Assembly: GCA_943735955.1 (NCBI GenBank)
Contig: OX030964.1
Span: 4,956,099 to 5,020,098 of the forward strand
DNA: 64,000 nucleotides
Direction of reading: 5' to 3'
Source of the DNA: Piscicola geometra
Taxonomy: Eukaryota > Annelida > Clitellata > Hirudinida > Piscicolidae
The notes below the pieces were generated by a model. That model searched no databases. It was not told the origin of the DNA and was given only the letters and a program-made list of their open reading frames with translations. The position numbers and the translations under genes are program-made. How positions within the stretch are numbered: position 1 is the stretch's first letter; each line of letters starts with the position of its first letter. Shown piece after piece: positions 44,109 to 53,929 of this stretch.

Positions 44109-46546
44109 AAATTGACGATTGTTTGACAAGAACGAAGATGTGTGCGTTTTTTGACGACTTTCTTAAGTACACAGGCTCCCCCAAATTGGAGATTAAACAA
44201 AGTATTGAAAAAAAGAAACATACAGGTGGGGGAAAAACGTTTGAAAAGAAAATAAATAGCAACAACAGAACAAATGAAAGTGAATTTAGAAATATTTTGT
44301 TGAGAAAGTTTACGTGTTTGAAAATAACTAGAAATAAGTTATTAGACATGAGCGTAATAAAAATTAATATTGGGGGTTCGAGGACTATTGAAAACCTTTT
44401 AATCAAAATAATATATAATATATTGTCTGATCGAGGTCAAATGAATAAAACAATAATGAAAAGAAGTAAAAGAACTATCGGACAACAAACTGGAAGAAGA
44501 ATCAGAATTAAAACTGAACCACAGAATAAAAAAGATAAAAAAGTTAATTTTCAAAATTTAAATGGTAGGAAAACTATAAATAAAATTGTGATGAACAAAA
44601 ATAAATCAGTGAAACCTAATAGAATAAAGCAAAGAAAACACCAAAATGTTCAAAGATTTCGAAACGGATACCTTAGGAGACCAATGGGAATGAGGGTGAA
44701 CCCGATTGTACCCAGGAAAGATTTGAATGCTGATGGAGTATCCAACAAATATTATAAAAACACGCAAACAGATTTTACTGACAAAAAACGGATTAGAACG
44801 GGGTTTGAAGATTCCGATCAAAGAAATTTTGATAGCAAGTTCAGTTTCAAATTGTATAATAAAAAAAACTTTCAGAAAAGACTAGATAAGAATTCCATGT
44901 ATAAAAATGACTACGGTGAAGATTTTGATACCGATAACAACAATAGAAGGAGAAATTTCATAAAGATAGAAAATAAAAAATCGAAATTTCAGAATACAGG
45001 TATTGCAGGGCATAAAGTAAATGCTGGGAAAACACTCTCTAAAAAAGTCAATTTCCAAATTAATCTAAACGAGCTCCAAAAAAATAACGGAAAGTTGCGT
45101 GAAACTAAGGAACTCAACAATCACAACAACAACAACTATGATGAGTACACTGACGACTACTATGACTACGACTCTGACACCTATTATGATGACATGGAAG
45201 AGATAAAAGAGAAAGAAAATCACAAACCTGCGAAAGAATCGATTAAGCGTTCTAAAACTGATCCTAATAAGAATCAATCAAAGGAAAAAGTTGATTTAAG
45301 TTTAAATGACGACTACTTTAGAGCATACAAAGAAATGCCTCTTTTTTATGACGAGGAAGATGAATTCGAAATTGAAGATGATAGTGCAACTGAAAACACA
45401 CAAAACTATGATAACTATGGGAGACAGAATGAAAATATTATGAAAATTAATCCAAAAGTAGTCCACCAAAATTATACTGGGGATAATAAATTCAATAAGA
45501 ACATCTTCAACAAAAGCAGTGAAAATCCAAATGTTAATAGCAAAGAAAATAACTTCGAGTTCAAAAAGAATAATTTCACATACAAAAATCGGAGTTTCTT
45601 GACTGAAAAACAGCTTTCATCCAATAGCAAAAGTAAAAACTAGAATATTATACTATTTAATTCAACGAAAATTCTCATTTAGAAATTCAATTTTACCATT
45701 AAAGTAACATCAACCACAACTCTAACCAAAACCATTTTCCAATAGGTGTTCATTCATTGGTTGCTAAGACAAGAGAAAGCCAAAAGATAGGCGTAATTTT
45801 TGTCAGTCTGGCCATAACTATCATCCTCGTCATCACAATTGCCATCATCATCATCAAGTGCTACAAAAGACGTCGTTAGTCTTTTATTTTATTTTTAAAC
45901 ATATAAAGACATTTTTTTATTATTTATTAAATATACATTAACAAATGTTAAATGCAACAAACAGGAGAATTTATAGCAAATTATTAAGTAATAAATTATT
46001 TAAACAGTTCTTAGACAACTGGACGAAATAGACTCTGACAACTGGAACAGCCACGAAGAGAACGTTCTCCGAGGCAGCACAATCAGGCCTCCAGAATACA
46101 ACCGATTGACTGTTCCCCACGCCTCAAAACCAATCAAAAGCAGCCTGCAATCCTTCGAAATGACAACCAAACATACACACTCTCCTACTGATGATGATAG
46201 ACATTATTTTACTCTAATGTCGTCTAATAATCCCGTTGAAGCTGAGCCGAAGAAAGCAAGAAGGAATAAAAGCAGGTCTAACATTGAAAAGGCAGTTAAA
46301 AGTCAATTCAATACTGATATGGAAAAAAGCCTCAGGCTTGGGGATCCAATTGAGAAGAACATGGGCTCTAACATGCTTCTGGTGATTCCGAATATATTCA
46401 GAGAGTCTTCCGGGGGTTTGAGACCTAAAACTCTGGGTATCAATAACGTGAAATTGAATCTTTCTTCGAAAAGTAAGGTCGGCGATGAAGATAGCCTACC
46501 TGAACTCTGGAAAACTTTGTACTTTGTAAATCCAAAAAATAAATAA
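44109..46546 (+). CDS. Asn/Lys-rich single-pass membrane protein at cluster centre (5' end unresolved)
   Basis: Exons 44109-45632, 45746-45874 and 46008-46546 join in frame. The first opens at a phase-1 acceptor (CTACAG before AAATTGAC; reading EIDDCLTRTKMC) and encodes about 500 hydrophilic residues rich in Lys, Asn, Arg and Asp with an acidic DEYTDDYYDYDSD stretch; no known domain. The second encodes a transmembrane helix (IGVIFVSLAITIILVITIAIIII) followed by KCYKRRR. The third encodes a cytoplasmic tail with PPEY and HYFTL, the same pair of motifs as in the lectin receptors' tails. A start codon and signal peptide were not found. It may be a diverged relative of the lectin receptors in which the ectodomain was replaced. 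Function unknown. Confidence 0.7.
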
Positions 46547-46838
46547 CTTTTTTTTCAAAGTTGAAGATTTTTCCAAAATGATTTTATTTTTGAATAAATT
46601 ATTTTAGTTTTTCGAATAAATGAGTAAATAGAGCTTGTTATTATGTTATTTCGTTCGGCAACAAATTAAAAGTCAAAATAGAAAACCTCTTTTGTTAATA
46701 CAGCTGTTAATATATATTTTCTATTACTTAACCATAAAAAATTGAGATTCTGTGAAAAGATTGAATGTATCAATGGCCACAAGTTTCATATATTTTTTCA
46801 AACAAATTAATTTCATAGAATTAAGCTAACAAGCTAAG

Positions 46839-46856
46839 TTGACATGGTCCCTTGAC
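46839..46856 (+). promoter_or_regulatory. Lectin promoter element G with TATA box
   Basis: TTGACATGGTCCCTTGAC, then TTTGTATAAATTGG, 78 bases before the ATG of exon G. The closest match to the consensus. Confidence 0.88.
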
Positions 46857-46933
46857 CATTTTGTATAAATTGGTTGTTTGAAAATAAGTTGTTTTCACAA
46901 AACATTTCTACTTTGGTAATTAAACAAATAATT

Positions 46934-47297
46934 ATGTGTAAAGCTCTTTTGTTTGTTGTAATATTTTTTATAAAATTAAAAATCAGTTGTGCGGAAGAAT
47001 TTTGTATCTCTGAAACTTTTCAACCAAGCTGCCTAAAAAATAATATAATATTTATTCGGAACGCTATTTACGGACGAAAAGGACTTGGAAGGTGTTTGTC
47101 AGATGAAGGCCCACCAGATGATGAATTGTTGAAAAGATCAGGTTACATCGGTTGTTACTCTGACGTGAGACACATCATTGAACCTCAGTGTGCGGGAAAA
47201 CAACACTGTGAAATTGCTGTAGCTAAGATAGACGTTGAAACCAACTGCAACAAGCTCTTCAGGTTCTACTTGGACGCTGAGTACCAATGCATCAATG
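46934..47297 (+). CDS. SUEL-type lectin first exon G
   Basis: Signal peptide MCKALLFVVIFFIKLKISCA, then the lectin domain (EEFCISETFQPSC, YGRKGLGRC, GCYSDVRHIIEPQC, CAGKQHCEIAVA, YLDAEYQCING). An upstream Met (46874) was passed over because it lies immediately after the TATA box. Ends at a phase-1 donor (AATG before GTTAGA); read-through gives TAG in the next codon. Confidence 0.88.
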
Positions 47298-47526
47298 GTT
47301 AGACTTGCTTTCTTTACCCGAAAAGAAAATACCTTTTTGAAGATTATTTAACCTATTTTAACAAATCTATATAGGGATCAGAAAAAATAGAGAAAAATCT
47401 ATTCTCTGATTCCAGTAAAAGAATTTATGAAAAATAGTTATACAATTCATCGTTTGAAATACATGTTAAACAATGAGTATTGATATATTCGAATTTTTAA
47501 TAAGTCAACGAGAATTTTTTTATATT

Positions 47527-47545
47527 CTGACAAGGTCCCTTAACA
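47527..47545 (+). promoter_or_regulatory. Lectin promoter element H
   Basis: TCTGACAAGGTCCCTTAACAC, 42 bases before the ATG of exon H. No TATA box seen; instead TTTAACATTTGC. Confidence 0.82.
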
Positions 47546-47586
47546 CTTGCTTTAACATTTGCTTTAAAAGAGACTATTAAGGGAGG

Positions 47587-47965
47587 ATGAATATGAAAAT
47601 CATGTATGGCTTTTTATTTTTGGTCATATTTTTAACTCTAAAGTTTGAAATAAGTTTTGGAGAAGAGTTTTGCAACTCTGAAATTTTCCAGCCTATCTGT
47701 CGAAAGAATGAGAATTTGAATATCAAAAGCGCTATCTACGGAAGGAAAGAACTTGGAAGATGTATTTCAGCTGAAGGCACACTTGATGAATACTTGTTGA
47801 AAAGACCAGGTTACATCGGATGTTACTCTGACGTGAGTCACATCATTGAGCCTCAGTGTGCTGGAAGACAAAACTGTGAAATAGCTGTGGCTAGAATAAA
47901 AACAAATTTCAGTTGTTCAAAAGTTTTCACAAATTATTTGGATATTGACTTCGAATGCAAACAAG
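47587..47965 (+). CDS. SUEL-type lectin first exon H
   Basis: Signal peptide (MNMKIMYGFLFLVIFLTLKF), then the lectin domain (EEFCNSEIFQPIC, YGRKELGRC, GCYSDVSHIIEPQC, CAGRQNCEIAVA, YLDIDFECKQG) and a phase-1 donor (AACAAG before GTATTT). It is a recent duplicate of exon I: the two share the signal peptide and most of the domain, but differ sharply in the loop after the second Cys (TLDEYLLKRP versus EATSKYMDDP). Confidence 0.88.
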
Positions 47966-48288
47966 GTATTTATTATTTCATAAATACCTGAGAATATCAT
48001 TTCGTGATATAATATAATATAATATTTAGTTACTTAAAAAAATTGAGTTAAAACATAATTGAACTCTAAAAATTGGAACCATCAATATTTATAAAAAAAG
48101 ATTGAACTAAAGTCTACTAGTATTTTCACACTTTCCTAAAAAACGTCAATTTTTAAAAATTAGTTATCTGACATGATATTTCATAAAAACGTGGATTTTC
48201 CGATACGTTTTTGATGATATTAGGTAATAGTGATGATTGAAGGTACACAGTTGTACCTATTTAAAACTTTGCAAAACTATTCAATAGT

Positions 48289-48308
48289 TTTGACATGGCC
48301 CCTTAGCA
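48289..48308 (+). promoter_or_regulatory. Lectin promoter element I
   Basis: TTTTGACATGGCCCCTTAGC, 42 bases before the ATG of exon I. TATA box not evident, as in element H. Confidence 0.82.
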
Positions 48309-48349
48309 CTTTGTCTTTACTTTGCTTTAAAAGCGACTGTTACGGGAGG

Positions 48350-48728
48350 ATGAATATGAAAATCATGTATGCCTTTTTATTTTTGTTCATATTTTTAACT
48401 CTAAAGTTTGAAATAAGTTTTGGAGAAGAGTTTTGCAACTCTGAAATTTTCCAGCCAATCTGTCGAAAGAATGAGATTTTGAATATTAAGAACGCTATCT
48501 ACGGAAGGAAAGAACTTGGAAGGTGTATATCAGCTGAGGGAGAAGCAACTTCTAAATACATGGATGATCCAGGTTACATCGGCTGTTACTCTGACGTGAG
48601 ACACATCATTGAACCTCAGTGTGCTGGAAGGCAACACTGTGAAATTGCTGTGGCTAGAATGAAAGCAGATTCCATCTGTTCAAAAGTTTTCACAAATTAT
48701 TTAGATATTGACTTCGAATGCAAACAAG
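48350..48728 (+). CDS. SUEL-type lectin first exon I
   Basis: Signal peptide MNMKIMYAFLFLFIFLTLKF, then a complete lectin domain and a phase-1 donor (AACAAG before GTAAAT). The middle loop EATSKYMDDPGYIGC is shared with minus-strand exon E, while the rest is closest to exon H. That mosaic pattern suggests exchange between exons. An upstream Met at 48230 precedes the promoter element and is rejected. Confidence 0.88.
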
Positions 48729-49110
48729 GTAAATTAATGTTTTAGTTCTTACTTTAGATTCTAAAGTTTAGTTAAACACATTTCGAGTTGAAACATCATT
48801 GAACATCAATATTTACCAAGAAAATTTTTAATTGAACTTTTTTCAAACTTTCATAAAAAACTTCAATTTTTAAAAACTGACATATTTTAAAAAACGAGAA
48901 TTTTTCGATATATTTTTGATTAAGTTAGGTACTAGTGATGATTGAAAATACAATTTTGTAATAAAAAAACTCAATAATCGAAAACAGTTGAAAGAACTGA
49001 AACTGTGGAACATTTGGGAATTATGAATAAAACATAGTCTTTCCAAAGCTACAAAATTTCGGAAACAACTAGGATCAACCATCCTTTTGTACAAACGTTC
49101 AATTCCAATA

Positions 49111-49129
49111 TTTGACATCGTCCCTTGAC
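49111..49129 (+). promoter_or_regulatory. Lectin promoter element J with TATA box
   Basis: TTTGACATCGTCCCTTGAC, then TTTGTATATAACC, 62 bases before the ATG of exon J. Confidence 0.85.
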
Positions 49130-49190
49130 TTTTGTATATAACCAGAATTACCAGTCACAGAAAATATTTTTTTAAATAGCCAGTGAAAAC

Positions 49191-49554
49191 ATGTTGAGAT
49201 TTATTTTTATTTTTAAAGTGATAGCTTTTTTGATACACGTGACAAAAGAAGATGAGTTTTGTATTGACGAATCGTTCCAGCCTAAATGTTCCTCCAACGA
49301 AGTGCTGATGATTAGAAGGGCCTATTTTGGACGCAGAGAAATGGGCAGATGTCTGATGGAAGAAGGAACTCCTAATGAAGAATTCATGAAAGTGAAAGGC
49401 TTCATCGGTTGCTACTCTGACGTGAAACACATCATTGAGTTCCAGTGTGCTGGAAGACAACAGTGTGAAGTAGGAGTTATTAAAATAAAAGTGGAAACGG
49501 ATTGTTTAAAATCTTTCAAGTCATATTTGGAAGCTGAATCTGAATGCCTCAGAG
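49191..49554 (+). CDS. SUEL-type lectin first exon J
   Basis: Signal peptide MLRFIFIFKVIAFLIHV, then the lectin domain (DEFCIDESFQPKC, FGRREMGRC, GCYSDVKHIIEFQC, CAGRQQCEVGV, YLEAESECLRG) and a phase-1 donor (CTCAGAG before GTTGTT). It is the intact counterpart of the broken minus-strand exon B. Read-through adds only CLRL before a stop. Confidence 0.88.
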
Positions 49555-49683
49555 GTTGTTTGAGACTTTAAAATCTTAATAATTCTTTATTATTACCGTT
49601 TATAAAAAAGATGATATAAAAAAAAAGATTTAAAAAAATTTAAGTACCTTTGAATAAAGTTTCTGTCAGATAAAATTTTCTAA

Positions 49684-49701
49684 TTTGAGATGGTCCCGGA
49701 A
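49684..49701 (+). promoter_or_regulatory. Lectin promoter element K with TATA box
   Basis: TTTGAGATGGTCCCGGAAC, then ATTGTATATAGC, 46 bases before the ATG of exon K. Confidence 0.78.
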
Positions 49702-49746
49702 CTTTATTGTATATAGCAAAATCAAACGATTAATATATTTTCAAGC

Positions 49747-50110
49747 ATGTTGAGAATTCTTTTTGTACTCGGAGTCTTGGTTATTAGGGCCCTCACTTCA
49801 CTGAAAGATGAGTTATGTAATCACGAGTTGTTCCAGCCAAAGTGTTCCAGTCATCAAGTTCTGATGATTAGAAGTGCATATTTTGGACGCAAAGAAATGG
49901 GCAGATGTCTGATGGAAGAAGAAACTTCTGAAGATGAACTGAGAAAAATAAAAGGCTTCATTGGTTGCTACTCTGACGTGAAACACATCATTGAGTTTCA
50001 GTGTGCTGGAAGACGACAGTGTGAATTAAGAGTAACCGAAATAAAAAGTAAAACGGATTGTTTGAAATCTTTAAAAGCTTATTTGGAAGTTGAATATGAC
50101 TGTACTCAAG
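49747..50110 (+). CDS. SUEL-type lectin first exon K
   Basis: Signal peptide MLRILFVLGVLVIRALTSL, then the lectin domain (DELCNHELFQPKC, FGRKEMGRC, GCYSDVKHIIEFQC, CAGRRQCELRV, YLEVEYDCTQG) and a phase-1 donor (ACTCAAG before GTTTTA). It is the exon nearest the plus-strand constant module (332 bases) and the mirror partner of exon A. Confidence 0.88.
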
Positions 50111-50442
50111 GTTTTAAGATTTTTTTAAATTTAAATAATTTATTAGTATTGTATTGTAAGCTCTTACGGTTTCTAGATTGCCATCCAGGGAATTTTATGA
50201 AAATTCAACTGTTTAGCAACATTGGAATATTAAAAACATAATGAATTGTTTAAAACTTGAAAAACATTGAATTTCAAACGTTCATAATAATTTTTCCTCA
50301 ATTTAAGTTTTTGGAAAATATTTGATTCAAACTGACTCAACATCTTTATTTAAATATGATAATAATATTTTAGATAATTTTTTTTATATATTTTGAAATA
50401 AACTTTAATATTAAGTTTTAAATTAGCGTGCTTTCCTGACAG

Positions 50443-51688
50443 TGGTTCCTGACGGTGGTCAGTGCGGGGTCTCGGTGGCGACGGAGAAGCAGCACGTTTC
50501 CAGCATCCGCACCAAGTCGGATATCTGCGGCAAGAAGGAGCGCCCTTGGAATGTGGAATCGATGGTCGGCCAACGCATCAACATCAGCCTCATTCAACTC
50601 ATCTCGTCCAACAAGACACACGACAGGTCAGGCTACTTGTACTTCAGCTCCAGCATGATTGGCCATGAACCCGATTGTCCTGCTTACGCTCAAGTGGTTG
50701 ATAAGAACAAGGGCGTGGTGGCAGCCATTTGTTACGAAGATGGTGCTTCCAGCCTCAAGACTCGATACTACCTTTCCAACTCAAACAATGTTGAGATCCT
50801 ATAGAAGGAGAACAGACCAGCAGACGGATTGCAGTTCCTATTTGCTTTTGAAGGTATTTGAAATTTATATTTTTTAACTTGAATTTATAGTTTCAACTGA
50901 CTAACAACTTCACAACCAACATTGTGAAGCTACCGGCTGCTCAGACCTGATAGCTCCAGCAGACGCTTGGCTGAAAAGGGAAGACAACAAAGCCATTGTC
51001 GGTTGCTCCGCCACTAGAATTCGTTGGCACCTCGAGTGTCATGGCAACAGATGGGTTGGCGTCATCGGAAACTGTAGCTACGGTAATAACTCTTTTAAAG
51101 AATATTTTACTAAATTATATTCATTTTCTTAAATCACTCTTCGTAGCTCATAGAGAAGAAATCATGTTTTCTGAAGTAAAAGTGCAGCCCAGAAGCAAAG
51201 TGAACAATCCAGATCAAAGTAAAGTTTAAAAAATTTTCACGTAAATTAAAAAAATAATTTTATAAAAAACTATTCTTCCCAGTGGTGACTGTGTTTGGCA
51301 TTGTGGTTGTAGGTCTGGTTCTCTGTCTTCTGATTGCTTGCATGGGCATCGTCCTTCTCAAGAGGTTGTTTTTATTTTTGACAAAACCCAAAACTTAAAG
51401 TTAATCAGCACTAAAAATAAATACAAAACTAAAACACTGTTTCAACATCACAGGTATTATGCCCTGAGCAAGATGCGTTCTTTGAAGCACCTTCCGACCA
51501 ACTACAACCACATCCCCCCTGTCTACAACAACACCAACAAAAAGCCCACCTACTACGACGTCAGCAAGAGTTGCCAGAGCGACGAGGGCGCATACTACCC
51601 TCCCGAAGGAGCCCCCCTGCAGCAGGACAACGCCCACTACTTCGAGTTGGACCAGGCTCTCGTCAACAAACAAGCTCCCAACAATTAA
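50443..51688 (+). pseudogene. Constant membrane module, copy 2, with a nonsense codon
   Basis: Near-identical inverted copy of 38069-39316, introns included: phase-1 acceptor at 50443, CUB domain, sushi-like domain (CSDLIAPADAWLKRED), linker, TM helix and PPVY/YFEL tail, ending APNN-stop. In the CUB exon, codon 802-804 of the 50-kb block (50802-50804) is TAG where copy 1 has a Tyr codon, and an adjacent change turns Ile to Leu. Everything after the stop still reads in frame without damage. Spliced from a plus-strand lectin exon, the product would be a soluble lectin with a truncated CUB domain, or the mRNA would be decayed. An allelic difference or assembly error is possible. Confidence 0.82.
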
Positions 51689-52004
51689 ATATAAATTATA
51701 TTGGCTTTCTTGCTCGCTTAACAATGGTTTCCATTCATAAATAGACGTTTATTATTTAGTTTTTTGATGTTTTTACTTTAAATACTGATGTTTTATAAAA
51801 AGATGAACCACTGAATCATTAGGGATGACAGTAAGAACTAATTTTTCTGCTTGTGGCGAGTCTTGGGCAAATAGGTTCTTTTTGGGGCGCTTGTAATTAA
51901 GATTTGTGTTGGTTTTTTCTGCAAAAACACTCTGAAATGAAGTTTTTAATGTCAAAATAAAATAGAAAAAGAAAGATTAATTTATTTTTTTGTTTTTTTC
52001 CCAT
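51689..52004. other. Spacer between copy 2 and the 52-kb paralogue
   Basis: AT-rich 3' flank; no exon seen. Confidence 0.5.
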
Positions 52005-52022
52005 TTTGAAACGGTCCCTTAA
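52005..52022 (+). promoter_or_regulatory. Lectin promoter element L with TATA box
   Basis: TTTTGAAACGGTCCCTTAAG, then GGTATATAAGAAG, 78 bases before the ATG of the 52-kb paralogue. So the element also marks the stand-alone gene of the family. Confidence 0.82.
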
Positions 52023-52099
52023 GCTTTGTCCCAAGTAGGTATATAAGAAGAAGCAAATGTGAAGATACTAATTAATTACAGAAAGTTAGCAAAACAAAA

Positions 52100-53929
52100 A
52101 TGTTTCTGTCTCTAATTCTTGTTTTTTTATGCGGATTTGGAGCTAGTAATGTTTCTGAGGGTGAGTTATTTGATCGAAAAACGATAATATTCATATTAAT
52201 AGCACGTTTATTTCAATTTTATCATTAAAAAAACGAATTTCAGGGCTAGAATATTGCCAATATGAGACATTCGAAGCTCAGTGTTCGAAGTCTGAAGTGG
52301 TGATGATGACGATGGCCAACTATGGACGCATGCGTGTTGGAAAGTGCATTTCAGAAGAAGAGGTGGCTGGTTTCAGTCAAGACTCAAAATACATTGGATG
52401 TTACACTGATGTGATTGGACACATGCATAAAAAGTGTTCTTTAGAGAAGGAATGTAAGATGGGAGTTCCAAACAAGGAATTAGATAAATTTCAAAACTGC
52501 TTTCCTGGTCTGAAACTGTATCTTGAAACGACATATGATTGTTTACAAGGTATGGGAAAGAAAATGAGTTTTTAAACACTTTTTCAATATACATTCATTT
52601 GAATACACAGCCATAGATTCAGAGAGCAGTTGCAGCGTAAAGACGAACCACCGAGGCAAACACCTGACCTCGCTGTACAAAGGTCATTGTGGACACGCCA
52701 ACCAGCCCTGGCTGATCGAGGCTGACAGAGGTCAAAGGATCAAGGTCAAGATGCTTTCTTTGGCAGGAAATGACGACACTGAAGGCATGGGATGTGGAGG
52801 AATGGTTGGTCATGTGGTGGAGAAGGGGTTGATGGGCAGGAATGTGAGCGTGTGTCGCAAGGGAGGTTTGATGCTGAATGGTGGTGGTGGTGAGAAAGAG
52901 AAGAATGTGGAAGACAAGTGGGTGGGTGTGAGGAAGGAGGCTGAGTACGTATCAAGAGGCAATCGCTTGGAAGTGTACTTGCAAGACTGGAAGGAGAAAG
53001 AGTGGGCCGAAGAGAAGTTTTCAATCTCTTTTGAAGGTTTGCATTGCTTGAGTGTGTGCTGCATCGATGAAGAATAATGCTTTGAACATTGCTTTGGATT
53101 CAGCGGACGGATGTTCGGACATAATTCCTCACGAAGACTCGTGGATGAGGCGAGACAACGATGATTTAGTGGTCGGATGTTTTTCTTCGCAGCAAAAGTG
53201 GTATCTGAGATGCGAGAAGCAGCAGTGGAAAGGAGTTCTTGGCAACTGCTCTAGAAGCAAGAGTCTATCAAGTTATTGTAATTTTGTTATGGCTCATTTA
53301 TCAGTTAGTTTATTATGATTAGCTCACTCATCACAGATGAGAAGAACCTAGTTGTAGTCGAGCCAAATGAAAACCCTGGATCAGAAGAAGCTCCTCACAA
53401 GATGGTCGTTCTCAACAAAGAAGAACAAGGTGAGATATGGAGTTTTTGAAAACTTAAGTAAAATTGATATTTCATTTCAACTTTGAAACATTTAAAAGTG
53501 GAAGGTAAAAGTTCAAAATGTTCTAAAGATTTTTTTTCTTTCATTTTAAACTGAACTCTTAACTTCCACAGTGGTGGTGTTGGCAGCGTTGTGCGCTCTC
53601 GGAGTCCTCATATGCCTGGCTATCGTCTGCTTTGGATGCATCTGCTTCAAAAAGTTAATACTCTAAATTCATTTTTATTTGTAAAGTTTATTTTCTTCAA
53701 AAATAAAAAAAATCTATTCAGATGCAGCTCTTTCACTGGCGACAAGAACACCTTCAAGAAACAGCCTCCCTTGTACTGCTCCAGTGGACAGTACAACCAG
53801 CCCCTCTTCAACAACCAACCAAGCAACAACTACCCCACCATCCGCAACAACAACAACAACACACCTCATGATAATGATCTCAACAAGGAAGACGACAACA
53901 AATACTTTGTTCTCGAGGCTGACAAATGA
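52100..53929 (+). CDS. Stand-alone SUEL lectin-CUB-sushi membrane receptor (paralogue L)
   Basis: Exons 52100-52160 (signal peptide MFLSLILVFLCGFGAS), 52244-52549 (lectin domain: EYCQYETFEAQC, YGRMRVGKC, GCYTDVIGHMHKKC, YLETTYDCLQG), 52611-53036 (CUB-like, diverged), 53104 to about 53260 (sushi-like: CSDIIPHEDSW, WYLRCEKQQWKGVLGNCS), about 53337-53430 (linker), 53572 to about 53653 (TM helix VVLAALCALGVLICLAIVCFGC) and 53723-53929 (tail). The tail carries PPLY and KYFVL, matching the cluster's PPVY and YFEL. Each domain sits in its own exon with phase-1 junctions. This one-lectin gene is the natural outgroup showing the complete protein plan. The donor after the sushi exon is uncertain. Confidence 0.85.

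Noticed and set aside
49155..49460. Minus-strand open frame opposite lectin exon J
   Set aside because: Shadow of the lectin exon; similar antisense frames recur opposite other lectin exons for the same reason.
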